Below are positions 50,858-63,397 of a DNA stretch of 64,000 bases, piece after piece. A program made the position numbers and the translations under genes. Within the stretch, counting starts at the first letter, position 1. Every line of letters starts with the position of its first letter. This stretch comes from Brachionus koreanus (lineage: Eukaryota; Rotifera; Eurotatoria; Ploima; Brachionidae), in NCBI GenBank assembly GCA_016987375.1, contig PJRA01000313.1:1962195-2026194 (forward strand), given 5' to 3'. The notes under the pieces were generated by a model. That model searched no databases. It had not been told where the DNA came from and saw only the letters and a list, made by a program, of their open reading frames with translations.

Positions 50858-53800
50858 TTAAAAGTTAAAAGTGTTTCCTTCAGATTCAGTATCCTTCTGA
50901 TCACGTGAATTCATGTAATCTTGATGTATTATTTTGATATAATCCCATGGTATGTCGTTCAAGTTCATATTGAACAATCTTGCATCAGTAACTTCACAAT
51001 CAATTTTCATGAATGCTACTTGCTTTGATTCTTTACCATCTGAACTGTTTAAATTATTTGTCAACATTGCAGGCAAAAGTAATGAAAGTTTAGGCTTCTC
51101 AGTTTTGTTATGAATCAATGCAGGAAGCATCACGTGATCCTTTAAAAATTTTAGAAAAATTCAAATTTTTAATATATTTTTTTTTAAAAAATCATTACTC
51201 TTCTGAATGAAATGTAATAGAATGTATCGTTTTTTTGACGAATAGACCTAGTAAAGCTCTCATGCTTGGTATATTGTGTATCATAAACTGATAATGGATA
51301 TTCTTGCTTTACGGATATCTTACGATTCAAATTCCAATCTTTTCTTCTCATGTTGGGTATTTCTTGTTTGTTTTTTAAATTTCTTAGTAATGATGAAGTA
51401 AAGCGATTTGGTTGAGAATGTGGAGCTTTCTGGTAAATATTTGAATGACGTTCGTATAAACCACTAATTGCATTATTTATTCTAAATAAAATGTGAATTT
51501 TATTTTTGCTTTTCCAAATCAGTTGAAAACTAAAATTACTTTTTAACATGGGTTACATTATAACCTGAATAGAGTTTTTGATAACAAATATTCAAGTCAA
51601 TTAAATGCCATGTACCATTAATAAGAACTAATTCAACATTATCAGTATTGTTTTTATCAGAGCGAGTCACATTGAATCTGTTGGTTCTATTTTCGAGTGA
51701 TTTTAAATGTTCTGGATAATATTCAGCTGCGTAGTCATTTTCAGATAGAAGCTTTCTAGAGTGTATCTGTTTAAGAACTGATGAATCAACAAGAGCTCCG
51801 TCTTTTGGATTGACAGCAGCTAAAGCTGCTATATGGTCACCTTGGTTTTCATACATGCCTTGTAATTCTTTATTTTGATTAAAAGCATATAGTTGCAAAG
51901 GATTGTTGTTTTCATCTTGTTGATTGAAATCACTAGAATTATATAAGAATAAAAATTTTTTTTTGTTTAAAAATATTACATGAAACTAAATATATTTAGA
52001 CCAAATATAAAGAATATGGCTAAGAGAACAAATGGTCGTTTGTTTGAAGAATTAATCAAATTTGAATTCATTGTTTTGACTGTTTGGAATGGACTTTTGA
52101 TAGAAAATGTTTTTACTGTTTTCAAGTTAGGGATCGCTGTACATAGCTTAATTTGGGTTGGTGGTGTTGACGCTTTTTGCTGTTTCAATAAATTATTCTA
52201 AAAAAATAAAGCAAATTTAATTATTAAATAATTTTCATTTTAAATTTTAATAATTAAATTATTAATTTGTTATTATTTATCTCTAAAACAAGTTCATCAG
52301 TTCTTTATTTTCTTTTTAAATATAATAATTACCATTTATACCCAAATTATTGAATTATTTTCCTTTATTATCAATTTCATTATTTTCTTTTATAAAAATT
52401 GCGTTTAAATTTAAATTTTGCTTCAAAATAACCCAGCTTTATTAATCATGGGGAATATTTGTAACTCTTCTTAAAATTTTCTTTTTTTTTAAATATCTCG
52501 TCAAATAAACTTTTACATTAATTTAAGTCACAATCCCCGTAATGTTTAGAAGTTAAAAAAATTGCTCATTTAGATAAAAAAAATTAAATGTTTTTAATTG
52601 AGATTAGTAAAAATTGATTTAAGAAAAATATTTAAATTATTTACCTCTGCTTCTAGAAATTTAACTTTATTTTTTAATTCGTCATTTTCAATTTTTAGCA
52701 ATGCATTTTTTTCTTTTTCTTCTTTTAAGCATGTTTCCAAATTTTGTAAATACTAAAATTTTAAATTACATATTTTAAAAATTAACAAAAGCCTTTAAAA
52801 TACTTCTTTTTTTCTTTTTCTGCTCAAACAAGCCGATTCTCTATTTTTGATCATTCTTGATTGCTTCTTAATTAGCTCAGGATCAATTTCTGGCGAATTC
52901 GGCATAAAATTCTGTGTTTTAATTGATGAATTAAAAAAAGCTTGATCATGACTAGATGGTGATAGCTGTATTGTCTGATGATTTGATGATTTCATTCCAG
53001 ACTCAACCTTTAAACGTTTAGCATTCGGGATATTTTGGGAATTATTAGAATCAATTATAAAAGTATTTGGTAATATCGAGCCTGAATTTCCACTAGTACT
53101 TGCTATTATTAATGGCATTGATTTCATGTTTGACACGCTGTTTAGCACTGTTATTGGCTGTGGTTGGGAAACTTGTTTCAAAACATTAACCACCTGTGGG
53201 TTGTGTTGATTTTGAGAGTTGAGTAAGAAAAATTCTCCACAATTATTCGATTCGTTCATTACGATTGTCTGCGTTTTTGTATCTGGTGATTGATTTTTAG
53301 GCAAAATGGGTTTTTGACTGATAGGTGCCTTTGGTGATATTTTCTTATACGATTTTAAATTTTCTTGATCACTGGATTGAACTTCATTTTTCTTTTTGCG
53401 TTGTCTAATAGCTTTTATTAGATTTTTTTGTTCTTGAATTTTGCTATTTTTTTCGAAATTTTCTTGATTTTGCATGGACTTAAGCATAGATTCAATATTG
53501 TCTAAAAGTTTTTCAGTATCGTCTTCAGCTTCTCTTCTTTCCATAATTTCACTTAAATCATTATTGCCTGTTTCAATTATCTTATTATTTTCAATCAAGA
53601 TATCATTCAAATTCGACAAATATGAATCAGTTAAGCAAAAATTTGAAGATGAAATTTCATTGCAATTATTTTGATCATCAGTCATAACTTAAATGGAATA
53701 ATTAAATTCAATTTTTTTTAAAACTATATTATTTTGGTCAAGTTTGTAATAGAAAATTTACTTACTTAATGGTTGATTGCTATTGATTATATTATTAAAA

Positions 53801-54069
53801 TTTAAGTTTTCCGGATTTTGCAATAAAATATTTTCAGTATTGAGATTTTTTGGAGAATTTGACGATGAATATATGCTTAAACCAGAATCGGAGTCATGGT
53901 CAGAATTGGTTATTTGCTGAATATTTGCTTCAATTGAATTTATAGATTCAGGTGACATAGTAGACCAGTCGTCTAGTAAAAGGTCGTCTAAATTAAATGG
54001 CTCAACATCGTTTTGTAGCATATTCTGAGGCTTATTTGACACTAATTCATCTGTTGGAAAAGCGTCCAT
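50858..54069 (-). CDS. ATF6: ATF6, ER-stress bZIP transcription factor
   Basis: Seven exons, 54069-53766, 53687-52804, 52752-52645, 52197-51980, 51932-51540, 51481-51199 and 51139-50858, give 823 aa. The acidic N-terminus (EPFNLDDLLLDDW) looks like an activation region. The bZIP basic part KNRESACLSRKRKKE (382-396) runs across an intron into a leucine zipper (397-432). One membrane helix follows at about 486-504 (PFVLLAIFFIFGLNIFSF). The lumenal part has RKLL (564-567), which fits the site-1 protease rule RxxL, then DHVMLPALIHNKTEKPKLSL, typical of ATF6. ATF6 is cut in the Golgi during ER stress, and the N-terminal part enters the nucleus. The membrane helix has the Asn but no Pro near its end, unlike human ATF6. 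Confidence 0.93.
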
Positions 54070-56876
54070 TTTAAATTTTTATATGAATAAAAAATTTATT
54101 CAAATCAAATCAAATTTCTAGATTTTTCTTGAAAAATAAATTTAGTGATTTATGTTAAAAGTTATGCCTGGTTTATTTAAGATCGAAAAATTAAGACAAC
54201 TAAAAATAACATAAATATTAAAATTCTGTACCGAATTGACCATATTTATCTTTTGAGATAATTGCATATTTTTTGCTATTTGAAGAACCCTCGAGAAATG
54301 TCAATAAATAATTTACATAGTTATTTAAATATTACCAAAATCTTTTTAATATCATATACTGTTTTATTTTTCAAATATTAACACGTATCACTAAAATTAT
54401 AGCAAATATAACTTAACAATATTCAAAATGCATCTGGTTTTCATTATTTTTTTGAAATAAACGAAAAAAATAGATTTTTACACTGAGTCAGTCTCTATTT
54501 AAAAAAAAACTATTATATCCCAAAAATTTAGCTAAAAATCGATTTTACTAAAAATTAAAATGAAAGCTTTTTTTTCAAAGAAATGTGAAATAGAAAAAAA
54601 ATGTATAAACAATTTTATAAACAATCTTATTCCTCACGTTTCTTGAAAGAATGCTAATTTAATTTTTAAAAATTAAGATATAATCTTTGAATTTCTTTTT
54701 AAAGCAAATATTTAAAATTCAAAATTCAATTTGACTTGAATTAATTATGATTTTTATTATTTTTTTTCATAAGGTTTCATAATTCTTTTCCTAAACCATT
54801 TATACTAACATAATAAAAAAAGTTCAAAATCAATAAAATTCTTGACTAAAATTAAAAACTTTGCTTAATATCATTTTAAAAAATTTCAATGATTAAATAA
54901 AAAACTGATATGAAAAATCAAGAAAAAACACTACTTAAAACAAAAATATCTAGGAAGTATAAAACAACATAAGGGTTTTTTAATTATATCAAGCAACTTA
55001 TCTTGATAAATTCATGATTTTTTTTTAATTATGAATTTGAAAAAAAAATCACCGCTCAGATTCTAATAGATTGATAAATCAATTTTTGATTTTTTATAAA
55101 ATTAGTCATATATATGAAAATTTAAACTTGTATTTTGAAAATCTAATAAGAACTTTTTTTTAAGAAATTTTAATTCAATAAATAAGTTTTTTTTGTTTTT
55201 AATAATTTTTACAGCAAAAATTTTGCATCTATTTTCTCATCAGATTATTATTCATCTATTTTAGTAGTAAAGCCAATGTGGGATAATGCAATTTGTATTT
55301 TAGTACTGCACCAACTCCACTTCTGGCCCTATACATTTATCTAACAACTCTATTTAAAATTAAATATTTACAAGCTTTATTTGATTTATATACACATGTT
55401 TTTACAAACTTACTAAACTCATGTCATTTCAACGTGCCATCATATGATACTAATGTGTAAAAAGAAGTTGAAGTGAACATTTCAACTTGAAACTCTGTTT
55501 ACAAATTTATACATTTTTCTAACTCAGTGGCTCACAGTAAGGTAGCGCCACCTCTTTATTCATTTAATTTACAATAAAACTATTTAAAAATATACAAATT
55601 TACTTAACTTTAATTTACACATTGCTGAGTTCCCTGAAACCGAGATACACTCAAGAATTTTTAAAAAGGGGAGCTAATCTAACAAGAGTTAATTCATCTT
55701 CATTTCAGAGTTGCTTAAAAGGCACAAGTTTTAAATCAAAATAAAAAAAGTAAAAGTCACGACTTTGACTTGTTTTAAAAAATTTTTCATTTCTTTAAAA
55801 TATGCAAAATTTAATTAGAAATTTTTTCTAAATTACAAAAAAATAAAATACTTTAAATAACTTTTATTAATTAAGTGAAAACTTAAAAAATTAAACAAAA
55901 AAATTGTAATTATTAAAAATATAGATTTATTTTTTCAACATTTATAAATCTTTTTAAATAAATTAATAATTATATTTAAGTTTAAAAAAAATGACTTTAA
56001 CTCATAATATTTTTTCCAACAAGTCTAAGTCATGATTTTTAATATTAAAATTTTAGTCTCGTCTCTCACTTTTAAATGACTTGTTGAGACTTTTTTCCTG
56101 ACTTTTATAAAAGCTTGATTTTTTTTCTAATTGTGCAAAAATGGTTCTGCAAACAGTACAATATTGTACAAATTTTTACAAACGAACTCTGAGCTCTATG
56201 TGATTTTTCTCAAACTATAATCAAATGTAATGATGTAAATTTTACAAAAAAATGAAGAGTTAATGCAGCTTAGAATTTGTTAGAATATTTAGGTGTTTGA
56301 TGAGAAACTGGTCACTATTCGTGTTTTCGTTGATTCTTTCCCATTGTTGACTCTAGTCGAGCTTGTTATTAATTTTGATACCGCGGTAGCAGTAGGATTT
56401 TTTTTTTTGAAAATTTTTTAATCAGAAAAAATTTAATTTAATTAATAAATCTATTAATTTTGAATGAACTGATAATTGGTTAGTAAAATATGTAGATAAT
56501 TTTTTTGTTGTGAAGAAAAATAATTAAAATTAGTTATTTTTGTTTGCAGTTATAAATGTAAAAGTATTTATTCTAATGAAAATGAATTTAAAATTTATCG
56601 GACTTAAAATTATTCACTGGTAATGTAAATTTAATTCTGAATAAGAATAATACAAAAAAGCGTATATACATTTAGTAAAATAACTAGTGTGCAAATTTTG
56701 AATAATTTTTGCAATAACATTTGAAAAATTATTAAATGAAAAATAATTAATCCAAACAGAATAAAATCTAAAAAATTCACACCAAAAAAATCAGCAAATC
56801 CATTCCAAAAAGACCAGTGTCTTAAACAGTTTTGTAATTTTAAACTCTAATCTCTATTGTATCTTTTTAGATAAAT
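54070..56876. other. Divergent spacer between ATF6 and CDC73 (2.8 kb)
   Basis: No gene was seen. There is a perfect 14-bp palindrome GTACAATATTGTAC at about 56158-56171. A tract TCTATTGTATCTTTTTAG ends at 56870, six bases before the CDC73 start, and looks like a 3' splice site. Somewhat GC-richer patches lie at 55265-55330, 55520-55555 and 56300-56400. Both promoters must be in this interval. Confidence 0.45.
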
Positions 56877-58842
56877 ATGTCGGACGCTTTAAGTTTGCTC
56901 AGAGATTTTGTTAAATCGAAAAAAGAATTCCATGAAGAAGATGACAAAATTATATTTGGAGATGTTTATTATCCAAAAAATGTCAAAACCAAATATCTTA
57001 TCTACGGGTAGATTAGCTTTTATGTTGCCATGATTTATTTACATGTAAAATAAACATTTTTAGAACAAATGCAAAAGATAAGCAAAAGGACTACTATACT
57101 CTAGAGTGTTTGGCATTTTTAATCAAGAATCGAGATCTACAGCATTCACTTTATGTCAAAAGTGCTAGTGTAAGAATAATATCTACTAAAAAATTTAATT
57201 TTAAGAATTAAAATTACAGACTCGCAATATAAATGTTGTGTCGCGTCCTGATAGACGCGATCTACTAAGTTATTTGGACGGAGAATTAGACACACATCCA
57301 AGTATTGACAAAAATGCTCCAATTGAAATTGCTATGCAACGTCCATTGCCCTATGTCAAGGCATCTGCATCGATTTCTCAAAATTTGGCAACAACTAATT
57401 CGTCCTCAGCAATCAAACGTGCAATGGCCTCTAATTTCGATGATAAACTAAATGATATTGACATTGCTTCTAAACAGGCAAAGCATGATTCTGAAGATGG
57501 TTTTTCTTCAAGTTTGACGCAAGAACAAATAATCGGAAGAATATCCAAAAAGTTGGACTCATCTCTATCTCAGCGACCAATAACAGAAAATTTGACCGAT
57601 TTATCAGAACAACTGACCATAGAAAAAATAGCAGCAATAAAAGCAAAAAAAAAGGCCCAGCAGCGCAAACAAGTATCATCAGCTGTGGAGCTGGATGACG
57701 AATTGATGATTGGCAGAGCCAGTTCGGATAGAGGCATAGGCGCAGATTATGGTCTTTCGTCTATTGGCTACGCCTCAGGTCTATCCGCAGGGGACGAAAG
57801 CGAAGCTATCATGATAGAAATTCGAAAACGAGAATTAGTTTCTAAGGATAGATTTTCGGTATTGCAATCAAGTGGTAAACATTTTGAAAAAGACATAAAT
57901 GCTTTTTTGCAATTGATAAAAGAAAAAGAAGAGGGTACTTCTGAAAATGGTCCAGCCGCTGCGCCAACAAACGGATCTCAACCAGCTCAACAGTCCCAAA
58001 AATTACGTCAACTTGGCTATAATAGATTTGATCAAGAGAGATATGCTGCCAAAGATGAGACAGGCGGTTTTAGTATTGATACTAAATTAACCTATCAGCC
58101 TAGTATTGGTGCCTTGGGTCTAGTGCCGACTCAAAATTCGGCTCCTAGTGCTGCTTCTGGTCTTGAATCACAGCGATTGCTTACACAAACCCAATTAACC
58201 CAAAAAAATAGCACTGTATCTTCACAAAGCTCTCAATCGCGAGCTGGATACAAATCACCTTCGTCACAAAGTCAAAAGCGATCCAGCACTAAACCCATTA
58301 TTATTGTTCCCAATGTACCAACTTCATTGATTACAATGATAAATTGTCATGAAATTTTACAAGATTTGAAATATGTATCGGCCGAAGAGAAAAAAAAATC
58401 ATCGCAAAATTTAGCACCTAAAGATTGTGAAATAATAATGCATCGAAAAGAAGATGGATCATTCATGCAATATAAAGTAATTGACAATATTCAAAAAATG
58501 CAACCATCTGACTGGTACGAATTGAATGAATACATTTTTTAGAAGAAAAACTTAACTTGTTATTTAAGGGATCGAGTTGTGGCTGTTTTTGTTCATGGCA
58601 AACAATGGCAATTTAAAGACTGGCCTATTGGAAATAGTAATCCATTGGAGATTTTTCAAAAAATAAAAGCATTTCATTTAAAAATGACTGGTTCGGTATC
58701 TGATCCAAACATAGCTAAATGGTCTGTCTGCAATGTGGAGCTAGATCCACATAGAAGACATCTGGATCGTGCAAGGCTTTTGTCTTTTTGGGAAGAACTA
58801 GGCCGATTTATGGTAAAAAATAAGCCTTATCTTATCGGTTAG
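56877..58842 (+). CDS. CDC73: CDC73 / parafibromin, PAF1 complex subunit
   Basis: Exons 56877-57007, 57064-57169, 57220-58514 and 58569-58842 give 601 aa (human about 531). The start MSDALSLLRDFVKSKKEFHE, then VYYPKNVKTKYLIYG, YYTLECLAFLIKN and SRPDRRDLLSYLDGE are parafibromin. The middle is low-complexity, rich in Ser/Gln, with a basic KAKKKAQQRK patch that may act as a nuclear signal. The C-terminal Ras-like domain is complete: PIIIVPNVPTSLITMINCHE, VIDNIQKMQPSDW then DRVVAVFVHGKQWQFKDWP, FQKIKAFHLK and RRHLDRARLLSFWEELGRFM. The Trp codon at the last junction is split TG|G; without this intron the frame would end at 58542. PAF1 works in transcription elongation and histone modification. Confidence 0.97.
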
Positions 58843-60613
58843 ACATGAAACAGAGAAGCGATATTTTTCGTTCAGCTCAAATTTAATTTATTGTTTTGTA
58901 ATGGCAAATAAAATGATCTAATGATGAATATATTATTTTCACAGTCATTTGAATTATGAATATGCCATAAATAAATAATTGACTAAATACTACTGACACT
59001 TAGTATTTATGAATAGGGCACAATTTTTAGCTAACTTGTTTTTTTGGTATTTTTGTTTATCACAAATCGATTCCGATGTAACGATTGATTTTTGTTTTAT
59101 TAGTTTGAGCTCTAATTCTTTCAATCAAAATTAAATAATATATAAATAAATGTGAAGAATATTTAGTTTGACTCATAATTATTTCTTTTGGATTTTCGCT
59201 TTTTTTTTATTGTAAATTTCATTTTCATTCAATAAATATATTAAAATTTTATTTTAAAAACGAATCTAATTTTACCGAAAATTAAAATTATCTAAATTTT
59301 AAAAAATAGTAATAAAAAATTTATGCTTGAGAATTGCTTGGTATCCTTATAAAAAAAAAAAAATTTAAATTTAATAAAATTCCGATGTTAATCTAAATTT
59401 AATAATTGAATTTTAGATTTAATTTTATCTTTTTAAAAACTCATTTTACATTTTTTTTAACCCTATTTTATCCTAGTGGATAATGGGGAGGAGTTCATCT
59501 ACTTTTCAAGTACCTTTTTGAGCAAAAGCTCCGATCTGACACAGAGACTATTGCATCAAAGTGATCATCTAATTTCTAAAGAACTATTTTTCAAGTAGAT
59601 TTTAATATTTAAATTTTAAACAATTGGTAAAAATTTATCTGGAAAGCTTTTTTGGTATAGAGAGGAAATGATATTAAAAATATATTTATTATTAATTAAA
59701 AAGGATGAAATGAGTTTATCTAAGAGAAAAATCTAAACCTCAGGTTTTTTCGGTAAAATTTCAAAAAAATTTATAATTCAAGAGTCTGTCTATAGTATAT
59801 TCAACTGTTTAGAGAATCAGGTTCTGGTTCTCCTTTATTTTCCACCAAGTATTTTTGTTTTTAAAATCAAATTAATTTTTTTCTTAGTATTTGCTCTTAT
59901 TTCTGATAAATTTTATTTAAAAAAAATACAATTTAGTCTTAAGATAATTGATTTTCTCTAAATTTCTTGGTCAAATTTTCTACTATTTTTCTAATGGATA
60001 TACGTAATTTTTTCCATGAACATTTTTCAATCAAAAACCAATTCTGTGAAGAAATAATTTTTTAATTGAACTCTCACGATTTGAGTGAAATCTAATTAGG
60101 TTATTTTTACTTTATGAATCTGTGATAAAAAACAAACTCTATGATCAAATTATGTAACCTTTTGATTACGCATTTAGCATAAGAAACTCTGATGAAATTA
60201 TTTCCGTAATGACATTAATTTTTAGTTTTTGAAAATGTTTGGATTGATTTTATGAGCACTTGTACGCTCACTAATACTTTGGAATAAAAAAATAAAGTTC
60301 TTAAAATAAATAAAAGTCAAATAAATGGTCAGAGTATAGCAAAAATTTTAACAAAAGAATTCATGAGAAAGAGATAATAAATTCATTGAAATACATGGGA
60401 AGGAAAGGAAAGCTTTAAAGGATTTTTATAATTTTAAATATTTTTCTTGAGTCAACAAATGAATAATTAAATGTTATAATTGCAATTTGTGGTCAGCATA
60501 ATTAAATTAATATGCAGCGAATAACTTTATTAGCAAATTTTTTTTAATTAAAAATATCACTAAATAATTAGAAATTTAAAGATTAAAATTACTCCTAAAA
60601 AAATTAGCCTTTT
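58843..60613. other. Spacer between convergent CDC73 and NUDT14-like genes
   Basis: 1.8 kb of AT-rich DNA. The first part should be the CDC73 3' UTR. A less AT-rich patch at about 59460-59580 has no long frame. Nothing else was recognised. Confidence 0.45.
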
Positions 60614-61315
60614 TTAATTAATTGATTTAAAATAACTTTCTCTTTCATATAGAAACCACATTAAACCGTATAATAGACCAGGTGGCTTTTGCTTACTTTC
60701 ATCATTTAAAAATTCTCTAATTGAGTCCTTGTGTATTTCGTACAGTTCAATAAATTCACCTTCATGCTGGTTTCCTCCTCCAGTTCCTATTTTCATTGAG
60801 TCATCTACTTCGGCATAAAATATTGTATGTAAGCAACCAATCAGACCAACTCCAACTCGGAAAGAACGAATCTTTTTGACATTGTTGACTTGGAAACCAC
60901 ATTCTTCCAAAATTTCTTCTTTTATTGTTTCTTCCAAAGATTTGTTTTTGTCGCATATGCCAGCACACAATTCATAAGTAAAAGCCTCATCCGGGTGAAC
61001 TTTAGACCAATCTACTTGACTTATTGGTTTAGACACACTAGTTTCGTCATTTTGACTTGAAACTTGGCTTTCCAATAGCTGATTTACATAAACTACAGGA
61101 CGAAATTGTTTTACTAGAATAATTGATTCACGTTCTGTATGATATAAAATGCATGATACTGAAGGATATGATATTATTCCATCCCAGACTCTTTTTTGAG
61201 AGTTGTGCCTGAATTGCAAACGATACGGGTTGATATATTTCGACGTAGTTAGTTCAGATACTTCGAATGAATGAATATCATTAATTAAAGAATTTTGTTT
61301 TTTACTATTTTCCAT
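60614..61315 (-). CDS. NUDT14: Nudix hydrolase, UDP-sugar pyrophosphatase type (NUDT14-like)
   Basis: A 233-aa intronless frame, unusual among its intron-rich neighbours. NUDT14-type blocks are present: YRLQFRHNSQKRVWDGI, ESIILVKQFRPVVYV, YELCAGICDKNKSLEETIKE followed by EILEECGFQV, GVGLIGCLHTIFYAEV, GGGNQHEGEFIELYEI and GLLYGLMWFLYERE. The Nudix box is slightly off the general consensus (Lys at the first Glu place, Glu for the Arg), but the metal-binding E-x-x-EE core is kept and human NUDT14 also deviates there. The enzyme splits UDP-glucose and ADP-ribose in vitro. It is cytosolic. The ATG at 61315 is the first in frame and gives a normal length (human about 222 aa). A retroposed origin would explain the lack of introns. 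Confidence 0.87.
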   Translation of the reverse strand: MENSKKQNSLINDIHSFEVSELTTSKYINPYRLQFRHNSQKRVWDGIISYPSVSCILYHTERESIILVKQFRPVVYVNQLLESQVSSQNDETSVSKPISQVDWSKVHPDEAFTYELCAGICDKNKSLEETIKEEILEECGFQVNNVKKIRSFRVGVGLIGCLHTIFYAEVDDSMKIGTGGGNQHEGEFIELYEIHKDSIREFLNDESKQKPPGLLYGLMWFLYERESYFKSIN

Positions 61316-61708
61316 TATTTTTTAGAATATTTTGATTTATTTGGATCCTATATATGTTTTAGCAAAATAAAATGAACAATTAAAATTATTTCAACATTTT
61401 ACCGTAAATTCTAGTTAATATTACATGTAGGATTTTAAAAGTTACTATATGCACAAGGACAAAATAATAAAAATGATTTCTATTTTTTTTTGTTGAATAT
61501 AATTTTTGACTTTTTTTTCAAGATAAATTATGAGGTAAAAATAATTGAAAATGAAAAAACGGTAAAGTGTAAATCAATTTTAAAATTTAGGTAATTAATA
61601 AATTAATAAATAAAAATTAATTTATTAATCAATTAATTAAATATTTTTTTAATAAAAACTATTAAAGTTATTTGACTATAAATTTAAATTATTCAGATTA
61701 AAATTGAT
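61316..61708. other. Spacer, ENPP to NUDT14-like gene
   Basis: 393 bp, AT-rich, between two minus-strand genes. Nothing was recognised. Confidence 0.5.
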
Positions 61709-63397
61709 TCAAAATATTTTAAATTTAGCTATTAAAAAAGCCAAAATTAAATAAAAAATGTTTTCATCGTGACTGTCTGTTCCATTTAATTCAATATAGG
61801 GTTCAAAAATTTCAATGGTTCCATTATTTGGGTTACATGTTATATTCATTAACGTACACATTAATGGATAAACATTTACATTTCTAAAACCTTGAATGCG
61901 TCCTTGTTTAATATTTGGACCTTGAGCTAAAAAAATTAAAATTTAATCTATTTAATTAGTACTACAAGTATAATTAATATTAAACTAATTACCCATAAAA
62001 ATTGCTCTCATCGAAGTTAGATTCGATGCATATCCATGTGCACCACGATTGCTATCAATCGAAATTTGATCAACTAACTTATAACCCTCATTAGAAAATG
62101 AAACAATATCACCTAAATTTTAAAATCATTATTCAAATTTTTTATTCAATTTTCAAATTACCGATTCGATCACTCATTGAATAATTCAATTCTCTAGGTA
62201 TTTCTGATTTTTTGTATATTTTCATGTTAGGCAATTTTTTCATTTGTTCATATAATTCATCAAGCTTTTGTAAGAATTAGAAAAGCTATAAATTTAAATC
62301 TTTAAAGCAAAAATACTTTTTCACTCGATTTAGGAAAAACGTTAGATACAACATGAAAAACACTTTTTTCAAAATCTATCAAATTTGGATTAACATAGTC
62401 TTTAATTAAAACATAGGGATTAGATGCCAAGTTTGCCATTCCGTGATCACTAACTAATATTATATTAAGACGTTTCATAAGGTCAATTTCATCTAGACGT
62501 TTCAATAGGTACCCAAATACAGAATCCATATAACCAATCTTTTATTAAATTTAGATTAAAAAAAAAGTAATTTTTAAATACTTTTGCCATGTATTCATCA
62601 CTGTCTGGACCATATTTATGCCCTGTCGAATCAGGCTCATCAAAGTACACTGTTAAAAAGTCTAAGTCGAATTTTTGATACCAATTTATGATTTCTTCAA
62701 CTCGTTCAAACGAATCATAACTAGGATTATAAGCCAAGTAAACATCTTCGAAAAAAAAATAAAAAGCCAAAATTATTCAATTGATTTTAATACCCGGCTG
62801 CCGTGGCCAAACATTGTTTGATATCCAGAAAGAAGATCCCGTTTTTAAACCCTTGAACGATTATTTATTTGACTACTAATATCAAATTTTTTACTGCTAT
62901 TTTACTTGTTTTTTAGCTTTATACCAAATTGGTTCTGACCTATTCCACCATTGTAATTCTTGAGATTGTGAAAGTTTTACTTTTTTGTCATATTTTGGAT
63001 CATAAATCATGTTATTTATAATCTCTAATTAATTTTTTATTTTAAATTCATACATCGAGAAATTTTTATTAAGTTTACCATGAGTTTCAGGGTATAGTCC
63101 TAAATTTAAAAATTAAATTTTTTTTTTTACAATAAATGATAATTTATTTATTTTAGAAATACCAGTTACTAGTGTAATGTGATTAGGAAAAGTAATTGAA
63201 GGTTCAGATGGATTCATGAAATCAGCTCCTAAACCCTCCTTGTAAAACCGACTAAAATTTGAATCAGGATTCTCTTCCATAAAACTATCCAATTTGCCTG
63301 CTTGAAACCCATCCATTGATATTAAAAGTAATGGACTAGACTTTGCTTCAAGAAGATATGAATTTATAACTAGAAAAAAAACAATAAAGCTATACAT
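61709..63397 (-). CDS. Ectonucleotide pyrophosphatase/phosphodiesterase (ENPP family)
   Basis: Nine exons, 63397-63163, 63099-63079, 63024-62906, 62851-62794, 62745-62582, 62538-62317, 62264-62162, 62112-61993 and 61926-61709, give 419 aa. A signal peptide leads (MYSFIVFFLVINSYLLEAKS). Active-site marks are ISMDGF (Asp29, zinc), ITFPNH (Thr69 nucleophile), YFDEPDSTGHKYGPDSDEY (zinc Asp and His) and ILVSDHGM. The 21-bp exon 2 supplies GLYPETH, the motif that follows the active site in this family. The chain ends in a hydrophobic segment (IFYLILAFLIAKFKIF), giving a GPI-type or tail anchor. Size fits ENPP4/5/6 (about 440-480 aa) without the somatomedin domains of ENPP1-3. The family splits nucleotides or choline phosphodiesters outside the cell. 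Confidence 0.91.

Noticed and set aside
55240..56180. Possible small transposon in the ATF6-CDC73 spacer
   Set aside because: Short palindromes and repeated TACAAATTT-like strings occur, but no paired terminal repeats with a target duplication could be defined.
57238..58542. Reading the CDC73 frame through to TAG at 58540-58542 as its true end
   Set aside because: That would cut the Ras-like domain in half. A GT at 58515 and AG before 58569 restore the conserved QPSDW|DRVVAVF sequence.
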